A stretch of DNA of 64,000 nt from Sulfitobacter pontiacus. Lineage in GTDB: Bacteria; Pseudomonadota; Alphaproteobacteria; Rhodobacterales; Rhodobacteraceae. Each line of letters opens with the position of its first letter. Position 1 is the first letter of the stretch. This document shows positions 61,125-64,000 of the stretch, piece after piece. Under the pieces are notes generated by a model. That model saw nothing but the letters and a program-made list of their open reading frames with translations. It had not been told where the DNA came from and did no database searches. Where the stretch lies: NCBI RefSeq assembly GCF_040790665.1, contig NZ_CP160851.1:1-64000 (forward strand). Direction: 5' to 3'. A program made the translations under genes and the position numbers.

Positions 61125-62402
61125 ATGACCCAACCCCATATCCTGATCGCAGGCGGCGGTATCGGCGGCCTAGTACTGGCGCTTTCGCTGCACCAGCTTG
61201 GCCTGCGCTGCACCGTTTATGAACAGGTGCGCAGCTTGAAACCGCTGGGTGTGGGGATCAACATCCAGCCCAATGCCGTGCGCGAGCTCTTTGATCTGGG
61301 GTTGACCGAAGCGCAGCTTGACGAAATCGGCGTGCCCGCAAAGGAATGGGCGCTGGTCGGGCAGAAGGGGCAAGAGATTTACGCAGAGCCGCGCGGCACC
61401 GACGCAGGCTATCGCTGGCCGCAATATGCCGCGCATCGGGGCCAGCTGCATATGCTATTGTATCAAACGCTGGTGGATCGCGCTGGTGCCGAGGCCGTGC
61501 AGCTTGGTGCCAAGATCACCGGATACACCCACGGGCCAGCGGGTGGCGTGACCGCGCATATCGCCCGTACCGACGGGTCACAGACACATGCCGAGGGCAC
61601 CCTGCTGATCGGTGCCGACGGGATACATTCCGCCGTGCGTGCGCAGATGCATCCCGATCAGCCGCCGATCCACTGGGGTGGTGCTTTGATGTGGCGCGGC
61701 ACCTCGCGGGCAAAACCGGTGCGCACGGGGTCTTCGTTTGTCGGGCTTGGTGATCACCGTCAGCGCATGGTGATCTATCCCATTTCAGCCCCCGATGCCG
61801 ACGGCTATGCCACCATCAACTGGATCGCCGAGGTTACGCTGGACGAGACCGAAGACCGCAAAAGCGGTTGGTACCGTCCGGCGGAGCTGTCAGATTTCGC
61901 GCATCACTTTGACGGCTGGACTTACGATTGGCTGGATGTCCCCGCCCTGCTGCGCGGCGCGACAGAGATTTACGAGAACCCGATGATCGACCGTGACCCG
62001 ATCCCCACGTGGGTCGACGGCCCTGTTGCCCTAATCGGCGACGCGGCCCATGCCATGTATCCCACAGGATCGAACGGCGCGAGCCAGGCGATCATGGACG
62101 CCCGCCATCTGTGCGCGCGCTTCCTGCAAGACGGGGTCACCCCCGCGGCACTGCGCAGTTTTGACGACGCTTATTGCGGACCGATATCAGAGCTCATCCT
62201 GCGCAATCGCGGGGCCGGTCCTTTCGGGTTGCTGAACATGGTCAACGACCGCTGTGGCGGTGCCTTTGACCAAATCGACGACGTGATCCCTCCTCAGGAA
62301 CGGGCCGAGTATATGGCGCAGTACAAGACCGCAGCAGGATTTGCCGTTGATCGGTTGAATGCCTCTGACCCCACTTTGCCGCAAGGCGCACGCCTTACAT
62401 AG
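61125..62402 (+). CDS. FAD-dependent monooxygenase, PhzS-like
   Basis: A 425-residue class A flavin monooxygenase. The FAD Rossmann motif is IAGGGIGGLVLALSLHQLGL, then GVGINIQPNAVREL, EPRGTDAGYRWPQYAAHRGQL, the second FAD/NADPH DG-type motif LLIGADGIHSAVRAQMHPDQ and GDAAHAMYPTGSNGASQAI. The order and wording match 5-methylphenazine-1-carboxylate monooxygenase (PhzS) and its many uncharacterised relatives. It hydroxylates an aromatic ring, substrate unknown. No phenazine genes are present. Confidence 0.9.
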   Translation: MTQPHILIAGGGIGGLVLALSLHQLGLRCTVYEQVRSLKPLGVGINIQPNAVRELFDLGLTEAQLDEIGVPAKEWALVGQKGQEIYAEPRGTDAGYRWPQYAAHRGQLHMLLYQTLVDRAGAEAVQLGAKITGYTHGPAGGVTAHIARTDGSQTHAEGTLLIGADGIHSAVRAQMHPDQPPIHWGGALMWRGTSRAKPVRTGSSFVGLGDHRQRMVIYPISAPDADGYATINWIAEVTLDETEDRKSGWYRPAELSDFAHHFDGWTYDWLDVPALLRGATEIYENPMIDRDPIPTWVDGPVALIGDAAHAMYPTGSNGASQAIMDARHLCARFLQDGVTPAALRSFDDAYCGPISELILRNRGAGPFGLLNMVNDRCGGAFDQIDDVIPPQERAEYMAQYKTAAGFAVDRLNASDPTLPQGARLT

Positions 62403-62606
62403 TAAGCCCCTAGGATCACCGCGTATTTTTTGGGCGATGCCAAAAACGTGAGCGGCAAAAAAGTTATCTTACTAAAATTGTCGGGTTGACCTTCCCCGCG
62501 ATACTGTTCAGGTATTGCGCATAATTTCCATGCCTCCGGCGCGGCCCGTCGATCCGCAATTGTCGACAGCATCCGCAGGCGCGATCCGTCAAAAGGAACT
62601 GAACGT

Positions 62607-63866
62607 ATGACCCGCAGCTTGATGACCTCTGTGCTTGCATTGACCTTGGCCTCCCCCGCTTTGGCGGTAGAGAAGTCCGAGGTGATCGACACATACGCCG
62701 ACATCGCCGAAGCCGCCTATGGCGACAGCCTGATCACAGCCCAAGCGCTGGTCGACGCTGTGGATGCCCTGATCGCAGAGCCCTCCGCCGACACGATGCA
62801 AGCCGCCCGCACCGCGTGGCTGGCAGCGCGCGTCCCCTACCAGCAGACCGAAGCCTACCGTTTCGGCAACCCTATCGTTGACGACTGGGAAGGCAAGCTG
62901 AACGCCTGGCCGCTGGACGAAGGTCTGATCGACTATGTTGACGCCTCCTATGGCGGGGCTACCGATGAAAACGCCGCCGCCGCGTTGAACGTTATCGCGA
63001 ACCCGACGTTCACACTGTCGGGCACCGAAGTTGACGCCAGCACAATCACCCCCGACTTCCTTGCCGAAACCTTGCACGAAGCCGACGGGAATGAAGCCAA
63101 TGTGGCGTCGGGCTACCACGCGGTTGAATTCCTGCTCTGGGGGCAGGATCTGAACGGCACGGAACACGGGGCCGGTGGGCGCGACTGGACAGACTACGCC
63201 ACGGGCGACGACTGCACCAATGACAATTGTGACCGCCGCGGTCAGTACCTCAAGGCTGCTGCCGATCTGATCGTGACCGATCTGGAGTATATGGTTGCAC
63301 AATGGGCCGAAGGCGGTGCCGCGCGCACCAACCTGACCGACAACGAAGACGGCGCGATCTCGGCGATGCTGACCGGCATGGGGTCGCTGTCTTATGGTGA
63401 GCTTGCGGGCGAACGCATGCGTCTTGGTCTGATGCTGAACGACCCCGAAGAAGAGCATGACTGCTTCTCGGACAACACGCACAACAGCCACTATTACGAC
63501 GGTCTGGGTATCCAGAACGTGTACCTCGGTGCCTATGCGCGTACCGACGGCACGCTGGTCACCGGCCCATCCCTGTCCGATCTGGTCGCTGCCGAAAACG
63601 CCGATCTGGATGCGGAAATGCAGCTGAACCTGTCGACCACCATGCGCAAGCTTGGCCAGATCAAGACCGCTGCCGAAGCGGGCATGTCCTATGACCAGAT
63701 GATGGCGCGCGGCAACAAGGGCGGCGAAGCCTTGGTTATGGGCGGCGTGAACGCCCTGATTGCACAGACCAAGACCATCGAACGCGTCGTTGCCACCCTG
63801 GGTGTGGATGACGTGGCGATTGAAGGCTCCGACAGCCTCGATAGCCCCGGCGCCGTGTTCGAGTAA
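62607..63866 (+). CDS. Imelysin-family periplasmic protein (IrpA-like)
   Basis: A 419-residue exported protein. The signal peptide covers residues 1-20 (ending SPALA). The imelysin GxHxxE motif is GYHAVEFLLWGQD. Family members take part in iron handling at the cell surface, and the pair with a following exported oxidoreductase-like gene is common. AAAGGA precedes the ATG. I saw no convincing iron-regulator box in the 204-base gap upstream, though its A+T-rich part (62430-62480) could hold the promoter. Confidence 0.9.
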   Translation: MTRSLMTSVLALTLASPALAVEKSEVIDTYADIAEAAYGDSLITAQALVDAVDALIAEPSADTMQAARTAWLAARVPYQQTEAYRFGNPIVDDWEGKLNAWPLDEGLIDYVDASYGGATDENAAAALNVIANPTFTLSGTEVDASTITPDFLAETLHEADGNEANVASGYHAVEFLLWGQDLNGTEHGAGGRDWTDYATGDDCTNDNCDRRGQYLKAAADLIVTDLEYMVAQWAEGGAARTNLTDNEDGAISAMLTGMGSLSYGELAGERMRLGLMLNDPEEEHDCFSDNTHNSHYYDGLGIQNVYLGAYARTDGTLVTGPSLSDLVAAENADLDAEMQLNLSTTMRKLGQIKTAAEAGMSYDQMMARGNKGGEALVMGGVNALIAQTKTIERVVATLGVDDVAIEGSDSLDSPGAVFE

Positions 63867-63911
63867 TACCCCGTTTTCATGAGTTCCTCCTCCCACTGAA
63901 AGTAAACAAGA

Positions 63912-64000
63912 ATGAAGAAACTAGCTCTCGCCGGTTGCGCTTTGGCGCTGACCGGTGCCACTCCCCTTTTGGCTCAAGAACAGGCATTTGTCTGGGGCGG
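63912..64000 (+). CDS. Exported protein, start only (runs off the window)
   Basis: The first 29 codons encode a signal peptide (MKKLALAGCALALTGATPLL then AQEQAFVWGG). Position directly after an imelysin gene suggests the dihaem oxidoreductase (DUF1111) that often follows it, but no haem motif is within the window. The Shine-Dalgarno is weak. Confidence 0.6.
   Translation, partial: MKKLALAGCALALTGATPLLAQEQAFVWG

Noticed and set aside
1..64000. tRNA, rRNA, CRISPR arrays, prophage or antiviral defence genes
   Set aside because: I looked for repeats, tRNA-like ends and typical proteins and found none; the only mobile DNA is at the left edge.

Overview
The window looks like chromosome (or a large replicon) of an aerobic alphaproteobacterium of the Rhodobacterales/Roseobacter kind. 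The reasons are high G+C, tightly packed operons with ATGA stop/start overlaps, several branched-chain-amino-acid-type (LIV) ABC importers, molybdenum hydroxylases, and many acyl-CoA genes. I cannot name the genus. I saw no rRNA, tRNA, CRISPR array, phage or antiviral defence genes.

Layout. (1) 1-2427: an IS30-family transposase cut by the window edge abuts an IS110-family (IS1111-group) element whose 10-bp subterminal inverted repeats lie at 830-839 and 2177-2186; next to it is the 3' stub of a flavin oxidoreductase gene. (2) 2544-4437: a Bcr/CflA drug exporter and a divergent TetR regulator around a strong palindrome. (3) 4466-20095: the most interesting region. A Rieske oxygenase and a complete LIV importer with fused permeases form one leftward operon, divergent from a MarR regulator. 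Next comes a leftward operon of a three-domain molybdenum hydroxylase, a 6-hydroxynicotinate-reductase homologue, a UPF0280 (ApbE-like) protein and two tandem DUF1185/AA_synth paralogues. A ferredoxin/flavodoxin-NADP reductase and a divergent enamidase homologue complete it. Hydroxylase, 6-hydroxynicotinate reductase and enamidase are the signature steps of the reductive nicotinate route known from Eubacterium barkeri, so this region probably opens a pyridine-type N-heterocycle. Two near-identical GTATAC-centred palindromes (17908-17919, 18805-18816) mark its promoters.

(4) 20429-27539: a rightward beta-oxidation-like operon (CoA ligase with a 15-codon coupled leader, 3-hydroxyacyl-CoA dehydrogenase, crotonase, ACAD10/11-like dehydrogenase, two SDRs, VOC protein). 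(5) 27561-32655: a leftward operon (serine hydrolase, acetoacetate-CoA ligase, TesB thioesterase, amidohydrolase). (6) 32757-37838: a second complete LIV importer. (7) 38303-46080: a leftward eight-gene acyl-CoA operon (two ACADs, two SDRs, thiolase, histidine phosphatase, APH-like kinase, IclR), divergent from two MDR oxidoreductases and a MaoC hydratase (46205-48708). A strong terminator follows at 48731-48760.

(8) 48779-52027: a periplasmic, Tat-exported isoquinoline-oxidoreductase-type molybdenum hydroxylase with a dihaem cytochrome c. (9) 52190-58304: a MarR-controlled efflux block (MFS, membrane-fusion protein, RND pump). (10) 58418-64000: aldose 1-epimerase, a response regulator with a degenerate GGDEF-like C-terminus followed by an Hpt protein, a PhzS-like flavin monooxygenase, an imelysin and the start of a further exported protein.

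Taken together, the window is a catabolic accessory region: two importers feed ring-opening and acyl-CoA pathways, with local regulators (MarR, IclR) and export pumps alongside. The substrates are inferred, not shown.
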